Assembly: GCF_011064285.1 (NCBI RefSeq)
Contig: NZ_CP049331.1
Coordinates: forward strand, 744,001-808,000
DNA from: Vibrio ziniensis
GTDB lineage: Bacteria > Pseudomonadota > Gammaproteobacteria > Enterobacterales > Vibrionaceae
DNA length: 64,000 nucleotides
Reading direction: 5' to 3'
Shown here: piece after piece, positions 43,900 to 54,156 of the stretch
Numbering within the stretch: the first letter of the stretch is position 1
How the letters are laid out: each line of letters begins with the position of its first letter
Program-made: the position numbers and the translations under genes
The notes under the pieces: model-generated
Seen by the model: only the letters and a program-made list of their open reading frames with translations
Databases searched by the model: none
What the model was told of the DNA's origin: nothing

Positions 43900-45813
43900 A
43901 TGGGTAGAATCATTGGTATTGACTTAGGTACGACTAACTCATGTGTTGCTGTACTAGACGGCGACAAACCTCGCGTAATTGAAAACGCAGAGGGCGAACG
44001 TACCACCCCTTCTATTATTGCATATACAGACGGCGAAACATTGGTCGGTCAACCTGCAAAACGTCAAGCTGTAACGAACCCAGAAAACACGCTATTTGCT
44101 ATTAAGCGTCTTATCGGTCGTCGTTTCGAAGACGAAGAAGTACAGCGCGATATCGAAATCATGCCTTACAAAATTGTACGTGCTGATAACGGTGACGCAT
44201 GGGTTGAAGCGAAAGGCCAAAAAATGGCTGCACCTCAAGTTTCAGCAGAAGTTCTGAAGAAAATGAAGAAAACTGCAGAAGACTTCCTAGGTGAAGAAGT
44301 GACTGGCGCTGTAATCACCGTTCCTGCTTACTTTAACGATGCTCAACGTCAAGCAACGAAAGATGCTGGACGTATCGCTGGTCTAGAAGTTAAACGTATC
44401 ATCAACGAACCAACTGCAGCTGCTCTAGCTTACGGTTTGGATAAGAAAGGCGGTGATCGCGTTATCGCTGTATACGACCTTGGTGGTGGTACATTCGATA
44501 TTTCAATCATCGAAATCGATGAAGTTGAAGGTGAGAAAACTTTCGAAGTTCTTTCTACTAACGGTGACACTCACCTAGGTGGTGAAGACTTTGATAACCG
44601 CCTAATCAACTACTTGGCTGATGAGTTCAAGAAAGAGCAAGGCATCAACCTGAAGAACGATCCGCTAGCAATGCAACGTCTAAAAGAAGCTGCTGAAAAA
44701 GCGAAAATCGAACTGTCTTCAACACAGTCAACGGATGTGAACCTACCGTACATTACAGCAGATGCAACTGGTCCTAAGCACATGAACATCAAAGTTTCAC
44801 GTGCGAAACTGGAATCTCTAGTTGAAGACCTAGTTCAACGTTCACTAGATCCACTAAAAGTTGCTCTAGCGGATGCTGATCTATCTGTTGGTGACATCAC
44901 TGACGTTATCCTTGTTGGTGGTCAAACTCGTATGCCTATGGTTCAGAAGAAAGTTTCTGAGTTCTTTGGTAAAGAGCCACGTAAAGACGTGAACCCTGAT
45001 GAAGCAGTAGCGGTTGGTGCTGCAGTTCAAGGTGGTGTATTGGCTGGTCACGTTAAAGACGTACTTCTTCTAGACGTAACTCCGCTGTCTCTGGGTATCG
45101 AGACTATGGGTGGCGTTATGACTAAGCTAATCGAGAAAAACACAACGATTCCTACTAAAGCGAACCAAGTGTTCTCAACAGCTGAAGACAACCAAAATGC
45201 AGTAACGATTCACGTATTACAAGGTGAGCGTAAGCAAGCGACTTACAACAAGTCTCTAGGTCAATTCAACCTAGAAGGTATTCAACCAGCACCTCGTGGT
45301 ATGCCTCAAATCGAAGTTATCTTCGACCTAGATGCGGACGGTATCCTGCACGTATCTGCGAAAGATAAACAAACTGGTAAAGAACAGAAGATCACTATCC
45401 AAGCTTCTGGCGGTTTGAGCGATGCAGAAATCGAGAAAATGGTTCAAGAAGCAGAAGCGAACAAAGAAGCGGACAAAAAGTTCGAAGAGTTAGCAACTGC
45501 ACGTAACCAAGCTGACCAAATGATTCACGCAACTCACAAGCAAGTAACTGAAGCTGGTGAAGCACTTCCTGCAGAAGACAAAGAGAAAATCGAAGCGGCT
45601 ATCTCTGCTCTTGAAACAGCGAAGAAAGGCGACGACAAAGCTGAAATCGAAGCAAAAGTTCAAGCTCTGATGGAAGCTTCTCAAAAGCTAATGGAGATTG
45701 CTCAACAGCAAGCTCAAGCACAACAAGGTGCTGGTGCTGAACAACAATCAGCTTCTAAAGACGATGATGTTGTTGACGCTGAATTTGAAGAAGTGAAAGA
45801 CGACAAGAAATAA
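43900..45813 (+). CDS. dnaK: molecular chaperone DnaK (Hsp70)
   Basis: A 637-residue ATP-driven chaperone. The ATG at 43900 with CGGAGATAG upstream gives the family start [15 protein letters not shown]; the frame is open for 38 codons more but those are leader. The nucleotide-binding domain includes [13 protein letters not shown] and [10 protein letters not shown], the linker is [12 protein letters not shown], and the substrate-binding domain ends with the Gln/Ala-rich lid and the EEV-type end [12 protein letters not shown]. Confidence 0.97.
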   Translation: MGRIIGIDLGTTNSCVAVLDGDKPRVIENAEGERTTPSIIAYTDGETLVGQPAKRQAVTNPENTLFAIKRLIGRRFEDEEVQRDIEIMPYKIVRADNGDAWVEAKGQKMAAPQVSAEVLKKMKKTAEDFLGEEVTGAVITVPAYFNDAQRQATKDAGRIAGLEVKRIINEPTAAALAYGLDKKGGDRVIAVYDLGGGTFDISIIEIDEVEGEKTFEVLSTNGDTHLGGEDFDNRLINYLADEFKKEQGINLKNDPLAMQRLKEAAEKAKIELSSTQSTDVNLPYITADATGPKHMNIKVSRAKLESLVEDLVQRSLDPLKVALADADLSVGDITDVILVGGQTRMPMVQKKVSEFFGKEPRKDVNPDEAVAVGAAVQGGVLAGHVKDVLLLDVTPLSLGIETMGGVMTKLIEKNTTIPTKANQVFSTAEDNQNAVTIHVLQGERKQATYNKSLGQFNLEGIQPAPRGMPQIEVIFDLDADGILHVSAKDKQTGKEQKITIQASGGLSDAEIEKMVQEAEANKEADKKFEELATARNQADQMIHATHKQVTEAGEALPAEDKEKIEAAISALETAKKGDDKAEIEAKVQALMEASQKLMEIAQQQAQAQQGAGAEQQSASKDDDVVDAEFEEVKDDKK

Positions 45814-45826
45814 TTTGTTGTAAGCG

Positions 45827-45852
45827 GATGACTTGTTACATTACAAGTCATC
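45827..45852 (+). terminator. hairpin between dnaK and dnaJ
   Basis: GATGACTTGT-TACATT-ACAAGTCATC without a T run; may be a weak terminator or a processing/stability element between the two chaperone genes, which are 270 bases apart. Confidence 0.5.
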
Positions 45853-46083
45853 TGTGTTCACGATTCATGCTATTTACTTGCGGGCGTCAGAGTTTCTCTC
45901 TCGCCCGCATGTTTGTAGATATAGAGTCTATCCAGATAATACTATTTGCTCGTCAACTCATTGCATCAACATATTGATTGCTAAGTAAATAATAAAAATG
46001 TTGTCAGTAATATTATCTAGATTGATTGATAAAAGACGGAGAAGCACAGCGCTTCTCGCTGAAAGTAATTGGTAGTTTAAAAC

Positions 46084-47226
46084 ATGTCAAAACGTGATTT
46101 TTACGAAGTATTAGGCGTTAGCCGTGATGCCTCAGAGCGCGATATTAAAAAGGCGTATAAGCGCCTAGCTATGAAATTCCACCCAGACCGCAATCCGGGT
46201 GATGCGACTGCTGCGGATAAGTTTAAAGAAGTAAAAGAAGCGTACGAAATTCTGACGGATGATCAGAAGAAAGCCGCTTATGACCAGTATGGTCATGCCG
46301 CCTTCGAACAAGGCGGCATGGGCGGTGGTGGCTTCGGCGGTGGCGGTGCTGATTTTGGTGACATCTTCGGTGATGTGTTTGGTGACATCTTCGGCGGTGC
46401 TCGTCGTGGCGGCGGCGGTCCTCGTGCGCAGCGTGGTGCCGATCTACGTTACAACATGGAACTGACTTTAGAGGAAGCTGTTCGCGGTTGTAGCAAAGAA
46501 ATCGAAGTACCAACACTGGTTCATTGTGATACGTGTAACGGCTCTGGTGCTAAGAAAGGCACATCTGCACAAACATGTGGAACCTGTCATGGCCACGGTC
46601 AAGTGCAAATGCGTCAAGGCTTCTTTGCTGTACAGCAAACCTGTCCTACCTGTAACGGTAAAGGCAAGATCATTAAAGACCCATGTAATGATTGTCATGG
46701 TCAAGGTCGCAAGCAAAAGACTAAAACACTTAACGTTAAGATTCCAGCTGGCGTGGATACTGGCGATCGCATTCGCTTATCTGGCGAAGGTGAAGCGGGA
46801 GAAATGGGTGCACCAGCAGGTGACTTGTATGTACAAGTACACGTGAAAGAGCACCATATTTTTGAACGTGACGGCAACAACCTTTACTGTGAAGTGCCTG
46901 TAAGCTTTGCTATGGCTGCACTTGGCGGTGAAGTTGAAGTTCCAACCCTTGATGGTCGTGTAAACCTTAAAGTCCCAGAAGAGACGCAAACAGGTCGTAT
47001 GTTCCGCATGCGTGGTAAAGGCGTGAAGAGTGTACGTGGTGGTGCAATTGGTGACTTGCTAGTGAAGTTGGTGGTAGAAACGCCAGTGAAACTCAGCTCT
47101 CGTCAAAAAGAACTATTACGTGAACTGGAAGAGTCTTTTGGTGGCGAAGCGGGTCAAAAGCACAAACCAAAATCAGAAGGTTTTTTCAACGGTGTTAAGA
47201 AATTCTTCGATGATCTAACCAGCTAA
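46084..47226 (+). CDS. dnaJ: chaperone protein DnaJ
   Basis: A 380-residue Hsp40 that delivers substrates to DnaK and stimulates its ATPase. The J domain (1-70) has the HPD motif in [10 protein letters not shown]; a Gly/Phe-rich linker follows (about 73-115); four CxxCxGxG zinc repeats lie at about 145-205; the C-terminal domain ends in KKFFDDLTS. Same order grpE-dnaK-dnaJ as in V. cholerae, followed there as here by pilin genes. Confidence 0.97.
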   Translation: MSKRDFYEVLGVSRDASERDIKKAYKRLAMKFHPDRNPGDATAADKFKEVKEAYEILTDDQKKAAYDQYGHAAFEQGGMGGGGFGGGGADFGDIFGDVFGDIFGGARRGGGGPRAQRGADLRYNMELTLEEAVRGCSKEIEVPTLVHCDTCNGSGAKKGTSAQTCGTCHGHGQVQMRQGFFAVQQTCPTCNGKGKIIKDPCNDCHGQGRKQKTKTLNVKIPAGVDTGDRIRLSGEGEAGEMGAPAGDLYVQVHVKEHHIFERDGNNLYCEVPVSFAMAALGGEVEVPTLDGRVNLKVPEETQTGRMFRMRGKGVKSVRGGAIGDLLVKLVVETPVKLSSRQKELLRELEESFGGEAGQKHKPKSEGFFNGVKKFFDDLTS

Positions 47227-47249
47227 CCTCTGGTTAATGGATATAAAGA

Positions 47250-47272
47250 TAAGGCCAGCATAGCTGGCCTTA
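47250..47272 (+). terminator. terminator after dnaJ
   Basis: AAGGCCAGC-ATA-GCTGGCCTT followed by ATCTATTTC. Confidence 0.75.
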
Positions 47273-47378
47273 TCTATTTCAATCCTCGGATCATTTTTAT
47301 GCAGCTGATACCAGTTTTATACCATCCTAGATAAAAATATGCTCTGACTGAGCATCGGCAGAATAGAGAATAGGCGTC

Positions 47379-47445
47379 AAAAGCAAACGTGCACTCATTC
47401 GTCCCTGAAGCTCCGCCGAGCCTTCCATAGCTCGGAGGGTTTGCT
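47379..47445. repeat. nested inverted repeat, non-coding
   Basis: AAGCAAAC at the left pairs with GTTTGCTT at the right; inside, CCGAGC pairs with GCTCGG across CTTCCATA, with further CTCCG/CGGAG pairing. The result is a structured element of about 67 bases between dnaJ and the pilin gene, with no gene in it. It may be an intergenic mobile repeat. Confidence 0.45.
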
Positions 47446-47498
47446 TATCGGTACTCATTGCCAGTTTGATTAGGAAATAAATGTGATTGGTATGACAT

Positions 47499-47933
47499 TT
47501 AAAGCCAACATGAGATGGGTAAATTTTCTCCTGTGTGGGACAATGTTAGCTTCTCATAAGCTTCACCTAGGCAAGTGTCTTTATTTTGTCCTTTTTCTGC
47601 TTTTGGTATAGCGCTAATAAGATATCCAGTATTGCTGACAGTTGCTGAAATCAGGTATCTTTCTTTATCTACTTCACAGAAGTTGTTACATATTCCATTT
47701 GTTATTACAGCATCAGTGACGTATCCATTGTTGTATTGTTCCTCTAAATACAGCTGCAATTTAGCCATATCAGCCATCGCCTGCTTTCTGTGTCCTTTTC
47801 TAATATGATCACTGTAGTTTGGGTAAGTAATTGCAGCCAAAACTCCAATAATCGCAATAACTAACATTAATTCGATGAGTGTCAAACCGTGATGCTTATT
47901 TGAAGTGATGTTGCAATTAATTGTTCTAATCAT
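47499..47933 (-). CDS. type IV minor pilin, PilE-like
   Basis: A 144-residue type IV prepilin. The leader ends in HHG and the mature part starts LTLIELMLVIAIIGVLAA, with Glu5 present; PilD would cut after Gly16. The four cysteines in the C-terminal half (GICNNFCEVD, DTCLG, ISCWL) can form two disulfides. It lies opposite to the fimT-pilV cluster, as in the V. cholerae genes after dnaJ that belong to the DNA-uptake pilus. A minor rather than major pilin role is inferred from context. Confidence 0.85.
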   Translation of the reverse strand: MIRTINCNITSNKHHGLTLIELMLVIAIIGVLAAITYPNYSDHIRKGHRKQAMADMAKLQLYLEEQYNNGYVTDAVITNGICNNFCEVDKERYLISATVSNTGYLISAIPKAEKGQNKDTCLGEAYEKLTLSHTGENLPISCWL

Positions 47934-48035
47934 GTCTATTACTTATTGATATCCGCCCACGTCATTTTTGGTAACTGTTAGCATCAATACAAGTTTAATT
48001 CAGCTTACATTGATGTTTACACAGGAGTTTGAGAA

Positions 48036-48545
48036 ATGCCTCGCGGGTTTACCTTATTAGAAATGATGTTAACCATGGCTGTTTTGACCATACTCCTATC
48101 AGCTTCGATCCCTAACTTCTATCAGTTTCAGCAAAGGCAAAAAATTAAGGCTCTTGCTCAAGAGCTGCATGGATTTCTCATTCAAGCAAAGTCAGAAGCG
48201 GTATATCGCAATACTGATCTTTGGGCTCATATTCGATTTGATAGTAATCCAACTTTCACCGGAGATTGGGAAATTCGCTTAACTAATTCAGATAAAGATA
48301 CTCAAGGTGAAACCATTCAACTGCTTAATGGAAATCGATATCGAGACGTTATTTTTTCGTCTAGTTACTTATCCAATCAGATTAAGTTTGATGGTGTGCG
48401 AGGAAAAATTACTAATGGTCATTTGAGTTTGTCATCCATTATGTCAACACAGAAAAAATTGCAGTTTAAAAGCTCTTTTGGTGCTAGCCGAATCTTGATT
48501 TGTGGCGAAGGAGAAGCCTTGTATGGCTATCCGATGTGTGTTTAA
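48036..48545 (+). CDS. minor pseudopilin, FimT/GspH family
   Basis: A 169-residue prepilin with short leader MPRG and mature start FTLLEMMLTMAVLTILL; Glu5 is present. The GspH/FimT domain follows (LHGFLIQAKSEAVYRNTDL). FimT-like proteins of competence pili bind DNA in some species. A good ribosome binding site (CAGGAGTTTGAGAA) precedes it. First gene of a tightly overlapping four-gene unit. Confidence 0.88.
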   Translation: MPRGFTLLEMMLTMAVLTILLSASIPNFYQFQQRQKIKALAQELHGFLIQAKSEAVYRNTDLWAHIRFDSNPTFTGDWEIRLTNSDKDTQGETIQLLNGNRYRDVIFSSSYLSNQIKFDGVRGKITNGHLSLSSIMSTQKKLQFKSSFGASRILICGEGEALYGYPMCV

Positions 48546-49152
48546 GAAAATGTGTGGTAGTACGTTAATAGAATTTATGACCGCTGCTCTTATGGGGACT
48601 ATAGCTGTCACTATTACAGGGAGTGTCTTCATCTCTATTCAAAGGGCTGCTGTTGAAAAAACGAAACATATTTTTCTGATGCAAAGCATGACGACTGTTC
48701 TCCAACAGTTAAAAGAAGATATTCAAAGAGCGGGCTTTGATTCACCATCAACGGATTCAGTCACATTTTCTGATTCAACACATATCGTATATGTTGATCA
48801 TTCAAATACAGCTTTAGGATATGTTTATAAAGCCTTCTCAGACAATATTGAACAGTTCCGCCATGTTGTTTATAGATGGGATCAACATACCTCACGTTTG
48901 CTACTTTGTGAAAAACATCATCCAGTGCCGATGAGTTCAGTTTTGGCCTCTGATTCTGGCTATAGAGGCAACTGTTATTCTTTATTCGATCCTTCTCAGA
49001 TCTCGGTATCTGAATTTTCCGTTCAACGTCATTCACTTGAAAAACACGTAGCCAGTGCGTTTTTGACAATACGCTTGTCTGCTTTTTTAGCTCAAGAACC
49101 TTCTAGTGAGCGAAGCATGACGCTCAAAATAAAACATAGAAATTGGCAATGA
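48523..49152 (+). CDS. minor pilin PilW-like
   Basis: A prepilin of about 209 residues from the ATG at 48523, preceded by AAGGAGAA; the frame is open to 48502 but without such a site. The leader ends in MCG and the mature protein starts STLIEFMTAALMGTIAVT, with Glu5 present. PilW-type proteins form the tip-priming complex of type IV pili with FimT, PilV and PilX. It overlaps fimT by 23 bases. Confidence 0.85.
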   Translation: MAIRCVFKKMCGSTLIEFMTAALMGTIAVTITGSVFISIQRAAVEKTKHIFLMQSMTTVLQQLKEDIQRAGFDSPSTDSVTFSDSTHIVYVDHSNTALGYVYKAFSDNIEQFRHVVYRWDQHTSRLLLCEKHHPVPMSSVLASDSGYRGNCYSLFDPSQISVSEFSVQRHSLEKHVASAFLTIRLSAFLAQEPSSERSMTLKIKHRNWQ

Positions 49153-49523
49153 GGGGAACTTCACAACAAGGTTTAGCAACTTTAATGATCACTTCGGTTC
49201 TTTTAATGGCGGCTTTAGTAATTACTATGGGGACTTATAAAAACTTATTCTATCAAATCAAAAGAGCGCAAAATGAAGTTAAAGCACGCCAACATCATTG
49301 GCATGCTGAAGGGGTACTTGAATGTACATACACCCAGTTTAGGCATGAGAATAAGCGGCCTCTGTTTATATCGGATTGCGGATCTGGATATCATTCAACG
49401 GCAATGGTTTCTGATACCAGCAATGGATGGATAGTCACCGCAACTTCTGGTTATAGCTCTCTTCAAAAAGAGATTTCGGCTAATTGTCTAAAATGGAAAG
49501 CAGGATCTTGGTATGCGAAATAA
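49149..49523 (+). CDS. minor pilin PilX-like
   Basis: A protein of 124 residues from the ATG at 49149, which overlaps the preceding stop as ATGA. The N-terminal segment SQQGLATLMITSVLLMAALVITMG is the membrane anchor of PilX-type pilins, with Gly-Leu at the cleavage site; Glu5 is replaced by Thr/Leu, as is common in PilX/GspK-type subunits. The C-terminal part has three cysteines. Confidence 0.78.
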   Translation: MRGTSQQGLATLMITSVLLMAALVITMGTYKNLFYQIKRAQNEVKARQHHWHAEGVLECTYTQFRHENKRPLFISDCGSGYHSTAMVSDTSNGWIVTATSGYSSLQKEISANCLKWKAGSWYAK

Positions 49524-49932
49524 CGAGCAAGGTTTTAGCTTAATCGAAGTGATGATCACTTATCTATTAATTGGTGTGAGTGTATTAGGTTTAATTAAGC
49601 TGCAATCCTATATTGAGCAGCGAGCTGATTTTGCTATCCATAGTATTGAAGCATTGAATCTTGCTGAGCAGAAACTGGAATGGTTTCGAACAAGGGGATC
49701 ATTATCTCCTGACGCGTCTTTCACTGTTGCTTCTTATGACGGCGACATAGTTTCAGGCTCAGAACAAGCAGCGAATTTTTATATACTGACGTGGAGTGTC
49801 ACAGAGCCGAGTAGTTTATTGGGCTGTATAAAAATGGTGGACATCGAAGCGTCTTGGCTTGACCGGCAAGGCAATAAGCACGCAGTGAATTTGCAAACCA
49901 TGATTTCTAAGTTCAGCGAGTTTGACTCTTAG
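49513..49932 (+). CDS. minor pilin PilV-like
   Basis: A 139-residue prepilin: leader MRNNEQG, mature start FSLIEVMITYLLIGVSVLGLIKLQ, with Glu5 present. The pattern EALNLAEQKLEWFR after the anchor is typical of PilV. It overlaps pilX by 11 bases and closes the cluster fimT-pilW-pilX-pilV. Confidence 0.86.
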   Translation: MRNNEQGFSLIEVMITYLLIGVSVLGLIKLQSYIEQRADFAIHSIEALNLAEQKLEWFRTRGSLSPDASFTVASYDGDIVSGSEQAANFYILTWSVTEPSSLLGCIKMVDIEASWLDRQGNKHAVNLQTMISKFSEFDS

Positions 49933-49966
49933 GGCTTGAACGAAAGCTCTAACTGCTTGATACAGA

Positions 49967-49988
49967 AAAAGCCCGGGGTTCGGGCTTT
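49967..49988. terminator. bidirectional terminator
   Basis: AAAGCCCG-GGGT-TCGGGCTTT between the convergent pilV-like and fghA genes; the longer T run is on the minus strand. Confidence 0.8.
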
Positions 49989-50004
49989 GCATTGTGAGCT
50001 AAGG

Positions 50005-50853
50005 TTATTCTGATTTCAGATAGTTAGCGTGAAACTCTAGGTGATCATCGATAAATGTCTGGATAAAGTAGTAACTGTGATCGTACCCTGGCTGAATGCG
50101 CAGAGTTAAATCAGCTTTTGCTCCAATCGCTGCTGATTGCAGTGTTTCAGGCTTAAGTTGTTCGGTTAAAAAGCTATCCGCATTGCCTTGATCAACTAAT
50201 ATTGGTGTTGTTACTAAATGGTTTTTCATCAGCTCAACTGCATCGTACTGCTGCCATTTAGTTTTATCTTCACCCAAGTAATTGCGAAATGCCTTCTGTC
50301 CCCATGGCACTGCCATTGGATGACAAATCGGGCTAAAGGCTGAAATTGACGAATAGGCCGTTGGGTTTTTAATACCAATCGTCAATGCACCATGACCGCC
50401 CATACTATGACCAGAAATAGCCTTGCGTTTACTTACTGGGAAATGCGCTTCAATCAATTGTGGCAGTTCATCAACAATGTAACTGTACATCTGATAGTGC
50501 TCTTGCCAAGGTTCTTGGGTTGCATTGAGATAAAAGCCTGCGCCAAGACCGAAATCGTAAGCACCCTCTGGATCGTCGGGAACTCCTTCACCTCGAGGGC
50601 TTGTATCAGGAGCAACAATCGCAATGCCTAACTCTGCTGCTTTTTTAAAAGCCCCAGCTTTCTGCATGAAGTTCTCATCGGTACAAGTAAGACCTGATAA
50701 CCAATATAAAACAGGTACTCGGTTATCTTCAGTTGCTTCTAAAGGCAGATAGATAGCAAAGCGCATTTCACAATTGAGCGTACTGGATTGATGAATGTAT
50801 TGCTTATGCCAGCCATCGAAAACTTTCGCTTGGCTATGATTAATTAAACTCAT
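50005..50853 (-). CDS. fghA: S-formylglutathione hydrolase
   Basis: A 282-residue esterase-D type alpha/beta hydrolase that splits S-formylglutathione into formate and glutathione, the second step of formaldehyde detoxification. The nucleophile elbow is [12 protein letters not shown] near residue 148, and the oxyanion region is [13 protein letters not shown]. It is 94 bases downstream of adhC on the same strand. Confidence 0.95.
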   Translation of the reverse strand: MSLINHSQAKVFDGWHKQYIHQSSTLNCEMRFAIYLPLEATEDNRVPVLYWLSGLTCTDENFMQKAGAFKKAAELGIAIVAPDTSPRGEGVPDDPEGAYDFGLGAGFYLNATQEPWQEHYQMYSYIVDELPQLIEAHFPVSKRKAISGHSMGGHGALTIGIKNPTAYSSISAFSPICHPMAVPWGQKAFRNYLGEDKTKWQQYDAVELMKNHLVTTPILVDQGNADSFLTEQLKPETLQSAAIGAKADLTLRIQPGYDHSYYFIQTFIDDHLEFHANYLKSE

Positions 50854-50862
50854 TCTTCCTCC

Positions 50863-50923
50863 TATACCCAGTTAATTCGAAGTGACTGCGTTGTATTGCA
50901 GCCACTCAATATAATGGGGTATA
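50863..50923. repeat. 61-base imperfect inverted repeat between adhC and fghA
   Basis: Ends TATACCCA and TGGGGTATA pair, and an inner stem pairs AGTGACTGC with TGCAGCCACT around GTTGTAT. The size and TATACCC ends resemble ERIC-like intergenic repeats. It sits inside an operon and would form a large hairpin in the mRNA. Confidence 0.55.
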
Positions 50924-50947
50924 TGCTGATTTTATTCGTTGAAGTTG

Positions 50948-52093
<1,146 letters not shown>

Positions 52094-52230
52094 TCAATGC
52101 AATAACTATGTGTGTTTGGTGTGATCCGAACACCGTGAATAGTCTTTTAGTATAGAAGCTTCTTTTTAGTTAATAATTGGGTCAAAATGAGAATTACTTT
52201 TACATAATTGTAATAATTCAAGAGGGACTC

Positions 52231-53115
52231 ATGGCGAGTTGGGAAGGCATTAACGAATTCATCGCGGTCGCTGAGAGTGGTAGCTTTACTCAAGCATCGC
52301 TGCGTTTAAACACGTCTGTGGCCAATATCAGCCGACGAGTTGCAACACTTGAAGAAAGACTGAAAGTTAAGTTACTGGTGAGAACCACACGTAAAGTATC
52401 CTTAACTGAAGCAGGCCAGGTTTATTTTCAGCAATGCCGCGTTTTAGTAGAGGGTTTGGAACAAGCTGAACAAACCGTCACTCAAATGCAGCAAATGCCC
52501 CAAGGTAAGCTCAAAGTGACGGCACCAGTCACTTACGGCGAACAGAAGATCGCGCCTCTTCTTCATCAGTTTTTGCAGCAACATGAGCAGTTGAATTTGG
52601 AGTTAGTGTTGACGAATCAGAAACTCGATCTCATCGAGCAGGGTGTTGATCTGGCTATTCGTCTCGGACAATTGGAGGATTCGAGCTTTCGAGCTAAAAA
52701 GCTGAGCAATCGGCAATTGCATGTATGTGCAACACCGGATTACTTAGCTCGATACGGTGTTCCTCATACGTTATCTGAGTTAGCACAGCATCAGTGTTTG
52801 ATTGGAACTTACGAGCACTGGAGATTCAAAGAACATGGTCAATCACGCGCTATCCGGGTGAAAGGCAACATTAACTGCAATAGTGGTATCGTATTACTTG
52901 ATGCGGCATTACGAGGAATGGGAATGGTTCAGTTACCTGATTATTACGTAAGTGAACATTTGGCTTCTGGCGCGTTAGTCGAGGTGCTATCGACTTATCG
53001 TGATGACAGAGAAGGGGTTTGGGCGCTCTATCCACATAATCGACACCTTTCAGCTAAGGTTCGTTTGCTGGTGGATTACCTTACGCAGGGCTTATCTGGT
53101 GAAGCTGTTGTATAA
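52231..53115 (+). CDS. LysR-family regulator, divergent from adhC
   Basis: A regulator of 294 residues from the ATG at 52231, with AGAGGGAC before it; the frame is open to 52177 but the extra residues do not belong. The helix-turn-helix is SFTQASLRLNTSVANISRRVATLE near residues 17-40. The effector domain resembles the CrgA/DsdC-like group (LKVTAPVTYGEQKIAPLL). It probably controls adhC-fghA from the shared 149-base region, which contains AT-rich dyads. Confidence 0.88.
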   Translation: MASWEGINEFIAVAESGSFTQASLRLNTSVANISRRVATLEERLKVKLLVRTTRKVSLTEAGQVYFQQCRVLVEGLEQAEQTVTQMQQMPQGKLKVTAPVTYGEQKIAPLLHQFLQQHEQLNLELVLTNQKLDLIEQGVDLAIRLGQLEDSSFRAKKLSNRQLHVCATPDYLARYGVPHTLSELAQHQCLIGTYEHWRFKEHGQSRAIRVKGNINCNSGIVLLDAALRGMGMVQLPDYYVSEHLASGALVEVLSTYRDDREGVWALYPHNRHLSAKVRLLVDYLTQGLSGEAVV

Positions 53116-53218
53116 TTTTGCCCAACAACGGGTAAGAGCAAAACACCATTAGCTTAAAAACGTAATACTAAATCTTCCATAGCCAAACAATCCAAAGCTT
53201 TAACTAAGAGAAATCATA

Positions 53219-53734
53219 ATGACCCAGTTCCAAGCGGAATTTAGCCCACAAGACGAATACTTTATGCGCCAAGCTATGGCTTTAGCTACTAAAGCTGAAG
53301 AGCAGGGCGAAGTACCTGTAGGCGCAGTATTGGTAAAGGATGGAGAAATAATAGCACAAGGCTGGAATCGTTCTATTGGTGACCATGATGCAACCGCTCA
53401 TGCTGAAATACAGGTATTACGTCAAGCGGGAGAGATCTTGCAAAATTACCGACTGTTAGACACAACTTTATATGTCACTCTTGAACCTTGTCCTATGTGC
53501 GCGGGTGCTTTGCTACATAGCCGAGTAAAACGAGTTGTGTATGGTGCACCTGACCTTAAAGCGGGTGCTGCAGGTACAGTATTAAATATCTTTGATAGTC
53601 CTGCGGCTTATCATTATGCAACGATTGAAAAGGGCTTACTCGAAGATGAGTGCCGTGCTCAGTTACAAGCGTTTTTCAAGCGTCGTCGCAAAGAAATCAA
53701 AGCGTTGAGAGATGAGCAGAAGCTCAATCCATAA
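53219..53734 (+). CDS. tadA: tRNA-specific adenosine deaminase
   Basis: A 171-residue zinc deaminase that turns A34 of tRNA(Arg) into inosine. Zinc and catalytic residues are in DATAHAEIQ and LEPCPMCAGALLHSRV. The tadA-mltF-purL neighbourhood is conserved with E. coli. Nothing else is seen in the 103 bases before it. Confidence 0.96.
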   Translation: MTQFQAEFSPQDEYFMRQAMALATKAEEQGEVPVGAVLVKDGEIIAQGWNRSIGDHDATAHAEIQVLRQAGEILQNYRLLDTTLYVTLEPCPMCAGALLHSRVKRVVYGAPDLKAGAAGTVLNIFDSPAAYHYATIEKGLLEDECRAQLQAFFKRRRKEIKALRDEQKLNP

Positions 53735-53794
53735 TTAGAAATAAGAGTAGGAAAAGATTTAAGAGAAGAGATATTAATCGTGGTGGGTATTTTG

Positions 53795-53822
53795 GCAAAC
53801 ATCTACTGCCGTAGATGTTTGC
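53795..53822. terminator. hairpin between tadA and the small basic gene
   Basis: GCAAACATCTAC-TGCC-GTAGATGTTTGC, strong stem with few T; can end both converging transcripts. Confidence 0.6.
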
Positions 53823-53850
53823 TCCCTAAAATATCAGCGTTTAACCAGTA

Positions 53851-53976
53851 CTAATCTTCCAAATGTACATACGCTCGGTGACGTGCTAGCACTTTCTTCT
53901 TTGTATTGGCTAGCATACGACGACGGCGGTTAGCTGATACTGCTTTGCTAAGGAGTTTAGGCCTACGTTTAAGCAT
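53851..53976 (-). CDS. 41-residue highly basic protein, unknown
   Basis: A small gene that length filters miss. About 16 of 41 residues are Arg, Lys or His (starts MLKRRPKLL, contains NRRRRML and KKKVLARHRAY) and the protein ends in an acidic LED. AAAGGGGGATGTTTT gives a very strong ribosome binding site, and a hairpin terminator follows. Such composition suggests binding to RNA or the ribosome. It is not a known ribosomal protein. The rest of 53977-54156 is AT-rich with no gene seen. Confidence 0.65.
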   Translation of the reverse strand: MLKRRPKLLSKAVSANRRRRMLANTKKKVLARHRAYVHLED

Positions 53977-54156
53977 AAAACATCCCCCTTTCAGTACTAA
54001 CTATCATAACAAACCCCAATTATTCATCCAATCAGGGCGCCAAACTATCAAACTTATTTGACGTTTCTATGTATCCAACGCTTACTTATTTTTATTTGTA
54101 GAGTAAGAGTGAATACAGATATCTATTTATGGGTTTCAGTGTCAAAAATCAAGTGT

